Part shown: one piece after another, positions 8,297-16,751 of the stretch
How positions within the stretch are numbered: the first letter of the stretch is position 1
How the letters are laid out: every line of letters begins with the position of its first letter
NCBI RefSeq assembly: GCF_001648775.1
Contig: NZ_LVEJ01000007.1
Location: forward strand, 1 to 64,000
Direction of reading: 5' to 3'
Origin: Pseudomonas fluorescens
GTDB taxonomy: Bacteria > Pseudomonadota > Gammaproteobacteria > Pseudomonadales > Pseudomonadaceae
DNA: 64,000 nucleotides
Program-made: the position numbers and the translations under genes
Notes under the pieces: model-generated
Database searches by the model: none
What the model saw: only the letters and a program-made list of their open reading frames with translations
What the model was told of the DNA's origin: nothing

Positions 8297-9444
8297 ACAG
8301 CAGCGTCGAGTTGCTCAAGACCCTGGTGGGGTTTGACACCACCAGCCGTGAATCCAACTTGCAGTTGATCGAGTTCGTGCATGATTACCTCGCGGGTTTC
8401 GATGTGCCTTGTGCGCTGATTTACAACGAGGAACGCAGCAAGGCCAACCTGTTCGCCACGATCGGCCCGGTGGATCAACCGGGCATTGTGCTGTCCGGGC
8501 ACACTGATGTGGTGCCGGTCGACGGCCAGCCGTGGACAGTGCCACCGTTTGAATTGACTGAGCGCGACGGCAAGCTGTTCGGCCGGGGCACCGCCGACAT
8601 GAAGGGCTACATCGCCTGCGTGCTGGCACTGGTGCCGGCGCTGGTGCAAGCCTCGTTGCGCCTGCCGGTGCATATCGCCCTGTCCTATGACGAAGAAGTC
8701 GGCTGCCTCGGCGTACGCTCACTGCTCAAGGTGCTGGAGCAACGCCCGGTCAAACCGCTGCTGTGCATCATCGGCGAACCGACCGAACTGAAACCGGTGC
8801 TCGGCCACAAGGGCAAACTGGCGATGCGCTGCGATGTGCACGGCCATCCATGCCATTCGGCCTACGCGCCGCTCGGGGTCAATGCCATCGAATACGCCGC
8901 TGAGCTGATCGCTGAACTCGGTCGCCTCGGCCAGCAACTGAAAGCGCCAGAGCATCACGATGCGCGGTTCGACCCGCCCTACAGCACCGTGCAAACCGGG
9001 GTGATCAGTGGCGGCAAGGCGCTGAACATTGTCCCGGCCGATTGCCGTTTCGATTTCGAGATCCGCGCCCTGCCCTCACAGGATCCGGCCCTCGTTGCCG
9101 AGGCGCTGCAAGCCTATGCCGAACGCGAAGTGCTGCCACGCATGCGCGCGGTCAGTGAGCAGGCCGCTATCCACTTCAGCGCGCTGTCGGCTTATCCGGG
9201 GCTGGCCACCGATGCACAGAGTCAGGCTGCCGAATTGATCGCGGCGTTCTGCGGCTCGACAGCGTTCGGCACCGTGGCGTTCGGCACTGAGGGCGGTCTG
9301 TTTGATGCGGTGGGCATTCCGACCGTGGTCTGCGGCCCCGGCAGCATGGACCAGGGCCATAAACCCGACGAGTTTGTCAGCCTCGCTCAGTTGCAGGCCT
9401 GCGATGACATGCTCCAGCGCCTGCTGTCGTTTATTCGCGGCTGA
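8293..9444 (+). CDS. M20-family ArgE/DapE-type deacylase
   Basis: A 383-residue zinc hydrolase of the acetylornithine deacetylase group. Visible metal and catalytic residues are His70 and Asp72 (SGHTDVVP), Asp102 (GTADMKG), and the EE pair at 134-135 (YDEEVG), with the dimerisation domain in the middle. It is probably not the biosynthetic ArgE, because it lies as the fourth gene of a monooxygenase-Rid-DUF1028 operon. It more likely removes an N-acyl or N-carbamoyl group from an amino-acid-like intermediate. Confidence 0.92.
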   Translation: MNSSVELLKTLVGFDTTSRESNLQLIEFVHDYLAGFDVPCALIYNEERSKANLFATIGPVDQPGIVLSGHTDVVPVDGQPWTVPPFELTERDGKLFGRGTADMKGYIACVLALVPALVQASLRLPVHIALSYDEEVGCLGVRSLLKVLEQRPVKPLLCIIGEPTELKPVLGHKGKLAMRCDVHGHPCHSAYAPLGVNAIEYAAELIAELGRLGQQLKAPEHHDARFDPPYSTVQTGVISGGKALNIVPADCRFDFEIRALPSQDPALVAEALQAYAEREVLPRMRAVSEQAAIHFSALSAYPGLATDAQSQAAELIAAFCGSTAFGTVAFGTEGGLFDAVGIPTVVCGPGSMDQGHKPDEFVSLAQLQACDDMLQRLLSFIRG

Positions 9445-9462
9445 ACACGGGCTCGACTGCGC

Positions 9463-10374
9463 TCATGCGTACAGTCGAGCCAGCTCTTCGCGACAATGAT
9501 CGACAAACAGCTGCACCGGTTTGGTCAGTTGCACCCGGCGCAGCCAGGCGGCCGACAATCCCGAGCCGGTCACGCTTTCTGCCAGCGGCACGCAGACCAC
9601 TTTCTGGCCGTCGTAGGTGTAGTCGCTGAACGGCTTGGTCACCAGAATCGAGAAGCCGAAACCATTGCCGACCATGCCGCGCACCATCTCGATCGACGGT
9701 GAGCTGAAGACAATATTCGGCGTCAATCCGCGCTCCTCGAAAATGCTCACGAAATAGGTCCGGCTCGGCACCACGTCGAGCAGAATCATCGGTTCCAGCA
9801 CCAGATCATGCAGCGAAACTTTCGCCTGTTGCGCAAAGCGGTGGTTGGCCGGCAGCAACGCGTACGGCTGTTGCGGCGGCATCAGCGGCGTGGTTTCGAT
9901 GGTGCTGTCGAGGTCGTGTTCGAACATCATCGCCAGGTCGATACTGCCGGCGGTCAGCGCCTGCACCAGCTCTTGCTGTTCGCCATCGCGGATGCGGATT
10001 TCCACGCCCGGCCAGCGCTGTTTGAAGCCGGCGATCAGGCGTGGCAGATACAACGGCGCGACGGTTTCAAAGCAGCCGATGTCGATCTGCCCCGCCACCA
10101 CGTCGTTATCGGCCAAGGCGTTCTGTTCGAACTCATGGGCCACCCGCAGCAGCTCCAGCGCCTTGCGATAGAACCGCGAGCCACTCGGCGTCAGGGAAAC
10201 CCCTTGCGCGTGATGGCGGATGAACAGCTGCACACCGAAGCTTTCTTCCAGGTGCTTGATCGCGGTGGAGACCGACGGCTGCGCGATTTAGAGCTTGCGC
10301 GAGGCCTCGGCAACACTGCCGCAGTCGGCGGTGGTGACGAAGTATTTGAGCTGGCGCAGGTTGTAGGCAGCCAT
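9463..10374 (-). pseudogene. LysR-family regulator interrupted by an in-frame stop codon
   Basis: From the ATG at 10374 the frame reads a normal LysR start (MAAYNLRQLKYFVTTADCGS...) but codon 29, at 10288-10290, is TAA, in the helix-turn-helix between 'SRKL' and 'IAQPSVSTAIKHLEE'. The position is usually Tyr, Asn or Ser, and TAC to TAA is a one-base change. The rest of the 303-codon gene is open to 9463 and looks intact (effector-binding domain to 'FVDHCREELARLYA'). A restart at the ATG at 10233 would lack most of the DNA-binding domain. The gene is convergent with the deacylase gene and divergent from the NCS1 permease gene, so it was probably the regulator of both. A sequencing error is the main alternative. 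Confidence 0.85.
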
Positions 10375-10405
10375 GGGAAAACCTCCGAAGATGCGGCAGT
10401 TTCAT

Positions 10406-10518
10406 TGTGGCGAGGGAGCTTGCTCCCGCTTGAGTGCGCAGCACTCACAAAATCAGTGGTGCCGCTGGAAGTTTTGGGGCCGCTTCGCAGCCCAGCGGGA
10501 GCAAGCTCCCTCGCCACA
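10406..10518. repeat. REP/REPIN pair, GAGGGAGCTTGCTCCC class
   Basis: Two inverted TGTGGCGAGGGAGCTTGCTC arms separated by about 70 bases, closely matching the element at 5331-5434. It lies in the 343-base gap between the broken LysR gene and the permease gene; the rest of that gap (10519-10717) is AT-rich and probably holds the permease promoter, but no clear -35/-10 pair was chosen. Confidence 0.9.
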
Positions 10519-10717
10519 GAGATCTCATACGAGCCAGTGTGAACATACCGGAGCGCCCCTCAAGCCGAAGCATATTTTTTTTAAGGTCTGAAACAACAAA
10601 CTTACTAATTTATCTATCCCGACGCTTTGCACATGATCACTTCAACAAGAAATGCGCCGCCCGTGCCGGCGCTTGCCGAAGTACGTCCACGTACTCATCC
10701 TTGCCTTGGAGTTCGTC

Positions 10718-12133
10718 ATGGCTACCCCTGCAGCATCCTCCGCTCCGCTGATTGAAAAACACACGATAGGATACGTGCCCCCCGAAGATCGCCACGGAAA
10801 GGTCAGGGATCTGTTCACGCTCTGGTTCGGCGGCAACATCGCGCCGTTGCCCATCGTTACCGGTGCGCTGGGCGTGCAGTTGTTTCACTTGAATCTGGTC
10901 TGGGGCATCGTCGCCATTCTTGTCGGCCATCTGGTTGGCGGCGTGCTGATGGCGCTGCACTCGGCGCAAGGCCCGCAGATGGGCATCCCGCAAATGATTC
11001 AGAGCCGCGCACAGTTCGGCTCGCTCGGTGCGCTGCTGGTGGTGCTGATTGCCGGGGTCATGTACATCGGCTTCTTCGCTTCCAACATCGTGCTGGCCGG
11101 CAAGTCGTTGCACGGTGTGGTCGACAGCGTTCCAGTGCCGGTCGGCATCGTCATCGGTGCGTTCGGTTCGGGGATCATCGGCATCATCGGCTACCGCTTC
11201 ATCCATGTGCTCAACCGCATTGGCACCTGGGTGCTGGGGATCGGCATCGTCGTCGGTTTCGTCTACATCTTCACGCATATTCAGACCGACGACTTCCTCA
11301 CGCGCGGCAGCTTCAACCTGTCCGGCTGGCTGGCCACGGTGTCATTGGCGGCGTTGTGGCAGATCGCGTTTGCACCCTACGTGTCCGACTATTCGCGTTA
11401 CTTGCCGGCCGATGTCAAAGTCTCGTCGACGTTCTGGACGACCTATCTGGGTTCGGCACTGGGCTCGAGCCTGGCATTCATCTTCGGTGCCGTCGCCGTG
11501 CTCGCCACGCCGGTGGGCATGGACACCATGGACGCAGTGAAACTCGCCACCGGCTCGATTGGCCCGCTGATGCTGGTGCTGTTCCTGCTCAGCGTGATCA
11601 GCCACAACGCCCTCAACCTCTACGGCGCGGTGCTGTCATTGATCACTCTGGTGCAGACCTTCGCCTACCGCTGGATCCCCACCGCCAAGAGCCGCGCGGT
11701 GATCTCGATCATCGTCTTGCTGGCCTGCTGCTTTGCCGCTGTCGGCGCCTCGAAAGACTTCATCGGCCACTTCGTCGACATGGTGCTGGTGTTGTTGGTG
11801 GTGCTGGTGCCGTGGACGGCGATCAACCTGATCGACTTCTACGCCATCCACAAAGGCCAGTACGACATCCAGTCGATCTTCCAGGTCGATGGCGGCATCT
11901 ACGGCCGCTACAACCCGCAGGCGTTGCTGGCCTATGCGATTGGCATCGCGGTGCAGATCCCGTTCATGAACACGCCGCTGTACGTCGGCCCGGTGTCGGC
12001 GCACATCAACGGCGCGGACCTGTCATGGCTGGTGGGATTGTTGGTGACTTCGCCGTTGTATTTCTGGCTGGCCAACCGCGACACCTCCTATCGTCGGCGG
12101 ATGATGGGCGGGAAACTGGCGAGCAGTCTGTGA
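10718..12133 (+). CDS. NCS1-family purine/cytosine permease
   Basis: A 471-residue inner-membrane carrier with about twelve hydrophobic segments, related to CodB and other nucleobase-cation-symport-1 proteins (for example 'LWFGGNIAPLPIVTGALG' near the N-terminus and 'YVSDYSRYLP' in the middle). The ATG at 10718 is taken because TTGGAG lies 5-6 bases upstream. It is divergent from the broken LysR gene and on the same strand as the monooxygenase operon, so it may import that pathway's substrate, perhaps a nitrogen heterocycle. A hairpin terminator follows at 12154. Confidence 0.9.
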   Translation: MATPAASSAPLIEKHTIGYVPPEDRHGKVRDLFTLWFGGNIAPLPIVTGALGVQLFHLNLVWGIVAILVGHLVGGVLMALHSAQGPQMGIPQMIQSRAQFGSLGALLVVLIAGVMYIGFFASNIVLAGKSLHGVVDSVPVPVGIVIGAFGSGIIGIIGYRFIHVLNRIGTWVLGIGIVVGFVYIFTHIQTDDFLTRGSFNLSGWLATVSLAALWQIAFAPYVSDYSRYLPADVKVSSTFWTTYLGSALGSSLAFIFGAVAVLATPVGMDTMDAVKLATGSIGPLMLVLFLLSVISHNALNLYGAVLSLITLVQTFAYRWIPTAKSRAVISIIVLLACCFAAVGASKDFIGHFVDMVLVLLVVLVPWTAINLIDFYAIHKGQYDIQSIFQVDGGIYGRYNPQALLAYAIGIAVQIPFMNTPLYVGPVSAHINGADLSWLVGLLVTSPLYFWLANRDTSYRRRMMGGKLASSL

Positions 12134-12153
12134 GATTGATTTGCTAAAAAAAG

Positions 12154-12176
12154 AAGGCCCGCCCAGTGCGGGCCTT
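12154..12176 (+). terminator. Rho-independent terminator-like hairpin
   Basis: A perfect 9-base-pair stem AAGGCCCGC / GCGGGCCTT with a 5-base loop, 20 bases after the permease stop codon and followed by a short T-rich tail. Confidence 0.75.
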
Positions 12177-12233
12177 GTCTATCACGGTGTGGTATTACTT
12201 CAGGCCTGACGACTATTGGGTAAGGGCAATCCA

Positions 12234-12857
12234 ATGCTGCGAATACTCGGTAAGGCCTCATCGATCAACGTGCGCAAAGTGCTGTGGACGTGCGCCGAAT
12301 TGCACATTCCGTTCGAGCGTGAAGACTGGGGGTCGGGGTTCAAATCGACGAACGATGCGCAGTTTCTCGCGCTCAATCCCTGCGCCATGGTGCCGGTGAT
12401 TCAGGACGGCGATTTCACGCTGTGGGAATCCAATTCGATCATTCGTTATCTGGTGTTGCGCTACGGCGGCGCGCAGCTGTATCCGCTTGAGCCGGTGGCC
12501 CGGGCGCGGGTCGATCAATGGATCGACTGGCAGGCTTCGGAACTGAATCGCTCGTGGTCGTACGCCTTCATGTCACTGGTGCGCAAGTCGCCGGATTATC
12601 AGGACAGCGCTGCACTCGCCGTCGGGATCGAAGAATGGTCGAAGAACATGCACATCCTTGATCGACAGTTGCAATCGACCGGTGCGTACGTCAGTGGCGA
12701 AGAGTTTTCACTGGCAGATATCCCGATCGGACTGTCAGTGAACCGCTGGTTCGAAACGCCGCTGAAGCATCCTCGCCTGCCCGCTGTCAGCGCCTACTAC
12801 GATCGTTTGAACCAACGCGAAGGCTATCGCCTGTACGGGCGAAACGGTACGCCATAA
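12234..12857 (+). CDS. Glutathione S-transferase family protein
   Basis: A 207-residue cytosolic GST: thioredoxin-like N-terminal domain (to ~80) with 'SSINVRK' near the start as the likely Ser-type activating motif, cis-Pro in 'CAMVPVIQ' and glutathione-binding 'ESNSIIRYL', then an all-helical domain with '[12 protein letters not shown]'. The ATG at 12234 has TAAGGG 8 bases upstream. No obvious pathway partner; substrate unknown. Confidence 0.93.
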   Translation: MLRILGKASSINVRKVLWTCAELHIPFEREDWGSGFKSTNDAQFLALNPCAMVPVIQDGDFTLWESNSIIRYLVLRYGGAQLYPLEPVARARVDQWIDWQASELNRSWSYAFMSLVRKSPDYQDSAALAVGIEEWSKNMHILDRQLQSTGAYVSGEEFSLADIPIGLSVNRWFETPLKHPRLPAVSAYYDRLNQREGYRLYGRNGTP

Positions 12858-12860
12858 CGC

Positions 12861-12901
12861 AAAAAACCGCTGATCCCGAATCGCGGAGTCAGCGGTTTTT
12901 T
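12861..12901. terminator. Bidirectional terminator
   Basis: Stem AAAAAACCGCTGA / TCAGCGGTTTTTT between the convergent GST and molbindin genes. It has an A-run on one side and a T-run on the other, so it should serve both strands. Confidence 0.88.
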
Positions 12902-12919
12902 ATTTGCCTGAAAAGTAAA

Positions 12920-13348
12920 TCAGGCTGGCACGCCCAGAATGATGTGCGAAGCCTTGATCACCGCAATCGCGCTGACGCCCTTGGCCAGGCCCAGCTCGGC
13001 AACGGCATCACGGGTCACAATCGAGTAAACCTTCGAACCACCGGCCAGCTCGATCACCACTTCAGCATTGACCGCACCGTCGGTCACGCTCAGTACTTTA
13101 CCTTCCAGGCAGTTACGCGCCGACAAGCGAATGTCGCTGGATTCGGTCATCAGCATCACCCATGGCGCCTTGACCAGTGCGACGGCTTCTTTGCCCACCG
13201 CAATGCCGAGGTTCTTGATGCTTTCCATGGTCACGACGGCAACCAGTTGCTCGCCGCCAGCCAGGGTCAACACCACTTCGGCGTTGACGGCGCCGGCCTG
13301 AACCTGGCTGACCTGACCTTTGAATACGTTGCGTGCGCTGACTTTCAT
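12920..13348 (-). CDS. Di-Mop (molbindin-type) molybdate-binding protein
   Basis: A 142-residue protein made of two tandem Mop/TOBE domains (about 1-67 and 73-140), each beginning with an 'SARN' motif and containing 'GAVNAEVV', as in molbindins and the C-terminal part of ModE. Such proteins bind molybdate or tungstate in the cytoplasm and act as a store or buffer. It has no DNA-binding domain. The upstream region carries a palindrome resembling a ModE site (13407-13430), consistent with molybdenum control. Confidence 0.93.
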   Translation of the reverse strand: MKVSARNVFKGQVSQVQAGAVNAEVVLTLAGGEQLVAVVTMESIKNLGIAVGKEAVALVKAPWVMLMTESSDIRLSARNCLEGKVLSVTDGAVNAEVVIELAGGSKVYSIVTRDAVAELGLAKGVSAIAVIKASHIILGVPA

Positions 13349-13406
13349 GCTGGACGTCCTTTTTTTGACTTTAGAGTTAGGAAACGGCGTGCATCATCAA
13401 AGTTGA

Positions 13407-13430
13407 CGCTATATAAAAACAACTACAGCG
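13407..13430. promoter_or_regulatory. Candidate ModE-type operator
   Basis: Imperfect inverted repeat CGCTATATA-N8-TACAGCG, 59 bases upstream of the molbindin ATG. The CGCTATATA half-site matches what I recall of the enterobacterial ModE consensus; the other arm is weaker. Assignment rests on this similarity plus the molybdate-binding product. Confidence 0.5.
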
Positions 13431-13500
13431 CTGCGCCCGGTTGTCACGCCTGCACGTAAACCCATGCATCGACTCCAGACTTTAGCAGCACGTTGATGAG

Positions 13501-14181
13501 TTAAATGAGCAAATCTTCGTAAAACGCGCCAAACGGCTGCGACGGGTGGGCGATCTGGATTTCCAGAACCCACACGCCCGCATGCGGCGCCTGATCGAAG
13601 TCACCCAGATCGCCTCCCCGGTGAATCGCATGAGGAAAATCGCTGACCCGATGGCCCTTGATATTCAGGTTCAACACCCAGCCCATTGCCTCGGCCTGAT
13701 CACTGGCATAACGATAAAGCTCAACACCGGAAACACCCTGACGCCAGAAGGCTTCGACCCGGTTGAACAGCTCCTTTGCCGCCGCCGCGCAGGCAATCAT
13801 TTGCGGGTCGGAGCCGGTGGTGTAAGTCGCGCCCGCATCGCCTTCATGGCCCTGCCAGACCACGCCCATATCGATGAAGAAAATATCCTCTTCGCCCAGC
13901 ACCGGATCGCCGTCAGAGCGCTGTTTGAAGGTCTTCAGCGTGTTGGCGCCAAAGCGGATCAGCAGCGGATGCCAGATGCGGTCCATGCCCAGTTCGGCGA
14001 GGATTTCCTTGCCGCGCGCCGTCGCTTCGGATTCGAGCATGCCCGGTTTGATCACCGCAGCAATGGCGTCGACGGCTTTCCAGGTCAGTTGCTGGGCATG
14101 GCGCATGGTTTCCAGCACAAACCGTTCGCCGACGGCTTCTTTGCCGCTCAGGACTGTTTTCTCGCTCAGGGCTGTGGTCAT
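13501..14181 (-). CDS. M24-family (aminopeptidase P/creatinase fold) metallohydrolase
   Basis: A 226-residue single-domain pita-bread enzyme. Candidate metal ligands are visible in order: Asp in 'FFIDMG', Asp in 'HEGDAGATY', His in 'FPHAIHRG', Glu in 'WVLEIQI' and a terminal Glu in 'FYEDLL'. It lacks the N-terminal domain of creatinase and prolidase and the loop of methionine aminopeptidase, so it is a short Xaa-Pro-type family member. The ATG at 14181 (MTTALSEK) has AGGAAC 6-7 bases upstream. Substrate not predictable. Confidence 0.9.
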   Translation of the reverse strand: MTTALSEKTVLSGKEAVGERFVLETMRHAQQLTWKAVDAIAAVIKPGMLESEATARGKEILAELGMDRIWHPLLIRFGANTLKTFKQRSDGDPVLGEEDIFFIDMGVVWQGHEGDAGATYTTGSDPQMIACAAAAKELFNRVEAFWRQGVSGVELYRYASDQAEAMGWVLNLNIKGHRVSDFPHAIHRGGDLGDFDQAPHAGVWVLEIQIAHPSQPFGAFYEDLLI

Positions 14182-14264
14182 TTTCTGGTTCCTCATGGCT
14201 GCGCTGTATAGTTTTTTATATTGCGAAACGCCGATAAAGATACAGCCATGACACAAAGTGTCAA

Positions 14265-15149
14265 TTACTCTTCTGCACGTACCACGCCGCGCTCTTCAAG
14301 CAAGCGCACAAACATGCTCAAACTGCGCGAAACCGTGCCCCGTCGCCACACCAGCCAAGTGGTCAGAAAGCGAAAGTCCGCCGCCAATGGCCAGACGCTG
14401 ACGGTCGCGCTGCCGGGCATGCTCTGCAGCATTTTGCGCGGCATCAGCGCCAGCCCAGCGCCGGCGCTGACACACGCGAGCATGCCGTGATAGGACTCCA
14501 TTTCGAAGATCTTGCCCGGCACGGCGGCGTCGGTGCTGAACCACTTTTCGAAGTGATGCCGGTAGGAGCAGTTGGAACGGAACGCATAGATATTCTCGCC
14601 GTTGACGTCTGCCGCACGTTGGACCGGGGCGTGATTGAGCGGTGCGATGATGACCATTTCTTCCTCGAACGCCGGTACGCCCTCCAAGGTCGGGTGCAAC
14701 ACCGGACCGTCGACAAAAGCGGCAGCCAGACGCCCGGAAAGCACGCCCTCGATCATCGTCCCGGATGGCCCGGTGGACAGGTCGAGATCGACTTTCGGGT
14801 GCAATTGGTTATACGCCGCGAGCAACTCGGGAATGCGCACCGCTGCCGTACTTTCCAGCGAACCCAGGGGAAACGCGCCTTGCGGTTCTTCGCCCGCCAC
14901 CGTCGCCCGAGCTTCCTGCACCAGGTCGAGAATCCGCCGCGCATATTCAAGAAAACTCCACCCCGCCGGTGACAAGCGCAGACGGCTTTTCTCGCGGATA
15001 AACAGATCAACTCCGAGATCCTGCTCAAGTTGCTTGATCCGCGTGGTCAGGTTCGACGGCACGCGGTGGATCTGCGTAGCGGCGGCGCTGATGCTGCCGT
15101 GTTCGGCCACGGCTTTGAAAATTTCCAGCTGCACCAGATCCACAGTCAT
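14265..15149 (-). CDS. LysR-family regulator, PtrR/YneJ-like
   Basis: A 294-residue LysR protein with an N-terminal winged HTH ('[25 protein letters not shown]') and a type-2 periplasmic-binding effector domain. It is divergent from a Sad/YneI-like succinate semialdehyde dehydrogenase gene, the same gene pairing as E. coli yneJ (ptrR) and sad, so it likely controls that gene. ATG at 15149 chosen (TTGGAGA just upstream, homologue-like start [11 protein letters not shown]). The M24 gene follows on the same strand 83 bases later and may be read through. Confidence 0.88.
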   Translation of the reverse strand: MTVDLVQLEIFKAVAEHGSISAAATQIHRVPSNLTTRIKQLEQDLGVDLFIREKSRLRLSPAGWSFLEYARRILDLVQEARATVAGEEPQGAFPLGSLESTAAVRIPELLAAYNQLHPKVDLDLSTGPSGTMIEGVLSGRLAAAFVDGPVLHPTLEGVPAFEEEMVIIAPLNHAPVQRAADVNGENIYAFRSNCSYRHHFEKWFSTDAAVPGKIFEMESYHGMLACVSAGAGLALMPRKMLQSMPGSATVSVWPLAADFRFLTTWLVWRRGTVSRSLSMFVRLLEERGVVRAEE

Positions 15150-15246
15150 TCTCCAATCGTGAAAGAAACGATCTTTATTATTCAGTTTCCAGAAAACAAA
15201 CACCACCCTACTCTAGGCTCATCCGACGAACATGCAGGACGACGCC

Positions 15247-16638
15247 ATGAGCCAGATTTCCAGCCAGACCCACGCCATCTCGATCAACCCCGCCACTGGC
15301 GAGCAGATCGGTCACTACGCGTTTGAATCCGCGCAAGCCCTCGACGCCGCGCTGACCCGCGCCGCTTATGGTTTCGGCAAGTGGAAGCGCAAGCCGCTGC
15401 AGGATCGTTCGCGCTTGTTGACCGCGCTGGCCGCTGCGCTGCGTGAAACCAGCGATGCCATGGCGACGATGATCACTCAGGAAATGGGCAAGCCAATCGC
15501 CCAGGCTCGTGGCGAAATCGAAAAATGCGCCAAGCTCTGCGAGTGGTACGCCGAACACGGCCCGGCGATGCTCGACGCTGAGCCGACGCAGGTTGAAGGT
15601 GGCAAGGCGCGCATCGAATACCGTCCGCTCGGCCCGATTCTCGCGGTGATGCCGTGGAACTTCCCGATCTGGCAAGTGCTGCGCGGTGCCGTTCCGGCGC
15701 TGATCGCCGGCAACACTTACGTGCTCAAGCACGCGCCGAACGTGATGGGCAGCGCCTATCTGCTGCGCGACGCCTTCACCCGCGCCGGTTTCGCCGAGGG
15801 TGTTTTTGAAGTGATCAACGTCACACCTGAAGGTGTATCCACCGCCATCGCCGACCCGCGCATTGCCGCCGTGACCCTGACCGGCAGCGTCCGTGCCGGC
15901 ATGGCCATCGGCGCTCAGGCCGGTGCCGCGTTGAAGAAATGCGTGCTGGAACTGGGCGGTTCCGATCCGTTTATCGTGCTCAACGACGCCGATCTGGACG
16001 AAGCTGTGCAAGCGGCGGTCGTTGGTCGTTACCAGAACTCCGGTCAGGTCTGCGCGGCAGCCAAACGGCTGATCATCGAAGAAGGCGTGGTTGAAGAATT
16101 CACCCGCAAGTTCGTCGAGGCTACGCGTAAGTTAAAGGTCGGTGATCCATTGTCCGCCGAGACCTACATCGGCCCGATGGCGCGTTTCGATCTGCGTGAT
16201 GAGCTCGACCAGCAAGTGCGCGACACCCTGGAAGAAGGCGCCACCCTGCTGCTCGGCGGCGGCAAGTCGCAAGGCCCGGGCAACTACTACGAGCCGACCG
16301 TGCTGGCCGATGTCACCGACCGCATGACCTCGTTCAAACAGGAACTGTTCGGCCCGGTCGCGTCGATCATCACCGCCCGCGATTGCGCCCACGCCGTGGC
16401 CTTGGCCAACGACAGTGAGTTCGGCCTGACCGCGACGATCTACACCGCCAACGTGGCACTGGCCCAGCAACTGACCAGCGAACTGGACACCGGCGGCGTG
16501 TTCATCAACGGCTACTCCGCCAGCGATCCACGCGTAACTTTTGGTGGCGTGAAGAAAAGCGGTTTCGGCCGTGAACTGTCGCACTTCGGCGTTCGCGAGT
16601 TCTGCAATGCACAGACCGTGTGGCTGGATCGCAAATAA
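15247..16638 (+). CDS. Sad/YneI-like succinate semialdehyde dehydrogenase
   Basis: A 463-residue aldehyde dehydrogenase with catalytic Cys in 'NSGQVCAAAKR', general-base Glu in 'LELGGSDP', and NAD-binding 'MPWNFPIWQVL' and 'LTGSVRAG'. Length, sequence style and the divergent LysR neighbour match E. coli Sad, which oxidises succinate semialdehyde in 4-aminobutyrate/putrescine breakdown. The ATG at 15247 is preferred (AGGA 8 bases upstream) over one at 15232. Confidence 0.9.
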   Translation: MSQISSQTHAISINPATGEQIGHYAFESAQALDAALTRAAYGFGKWKRKPLQDRSRLLTALAAALRETSDAMATMITQEMGKPIAQARGEIEKCAKLCEWYAEHGPAMLDAEPTQVEGGKARIEYRPLGPILAVMPWNFPIWQVLRGAVPALIAGNTYVLKHAPNVMGSAYLLRDAFTRAGFAEGVFEVINVTPEGVSTAIADPRIAAVTLTGSVRAGMAIGAQAGAALKKCVLELGGSDPFIVLNDADLDEAVQAAVVGRYQNSGQVCAAAKRLIIEEGVVEEFTRKFVEATRKLKVGDPLSAETYIGPMARFDLRDELDQQVRDTLEEGATLLLGGGKSQGPGNYYEPTVLADVTDRMTSFKQELFGPVASIITARDCAHAVALANDSEFGLTATIYTANVALAQQLTSELDTGGVFINGYSASDPRVTFGGVKKSGFGRELSHFGVREFCNAQTVWLDRK

Positions 16639-16657
16639 TCCAGACACCGGAAAAACG

Positions 16658-16744
16658 GTGGGAGCGAGCCTGCACGCGAAGGGTGAATGTCAGCCAACAC
16701 ATCTGTTGCTGACACACCGCTTTCGCGAGCAGGCTCGCTCCCAC
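16658..16744. repeat. REP/REPIN pair, GAGCSWGCTCGCGAA class
   Basis: Inverted arms GTGGGAGCGAGCCTG and CAGGCTCGCTCCCAC flanking a 45-base middle, between the convergent aldehyde dehydrogenase and MFS genes. Confidence 0.9.
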
Positions 16745-16751
16745 TTTGGCT

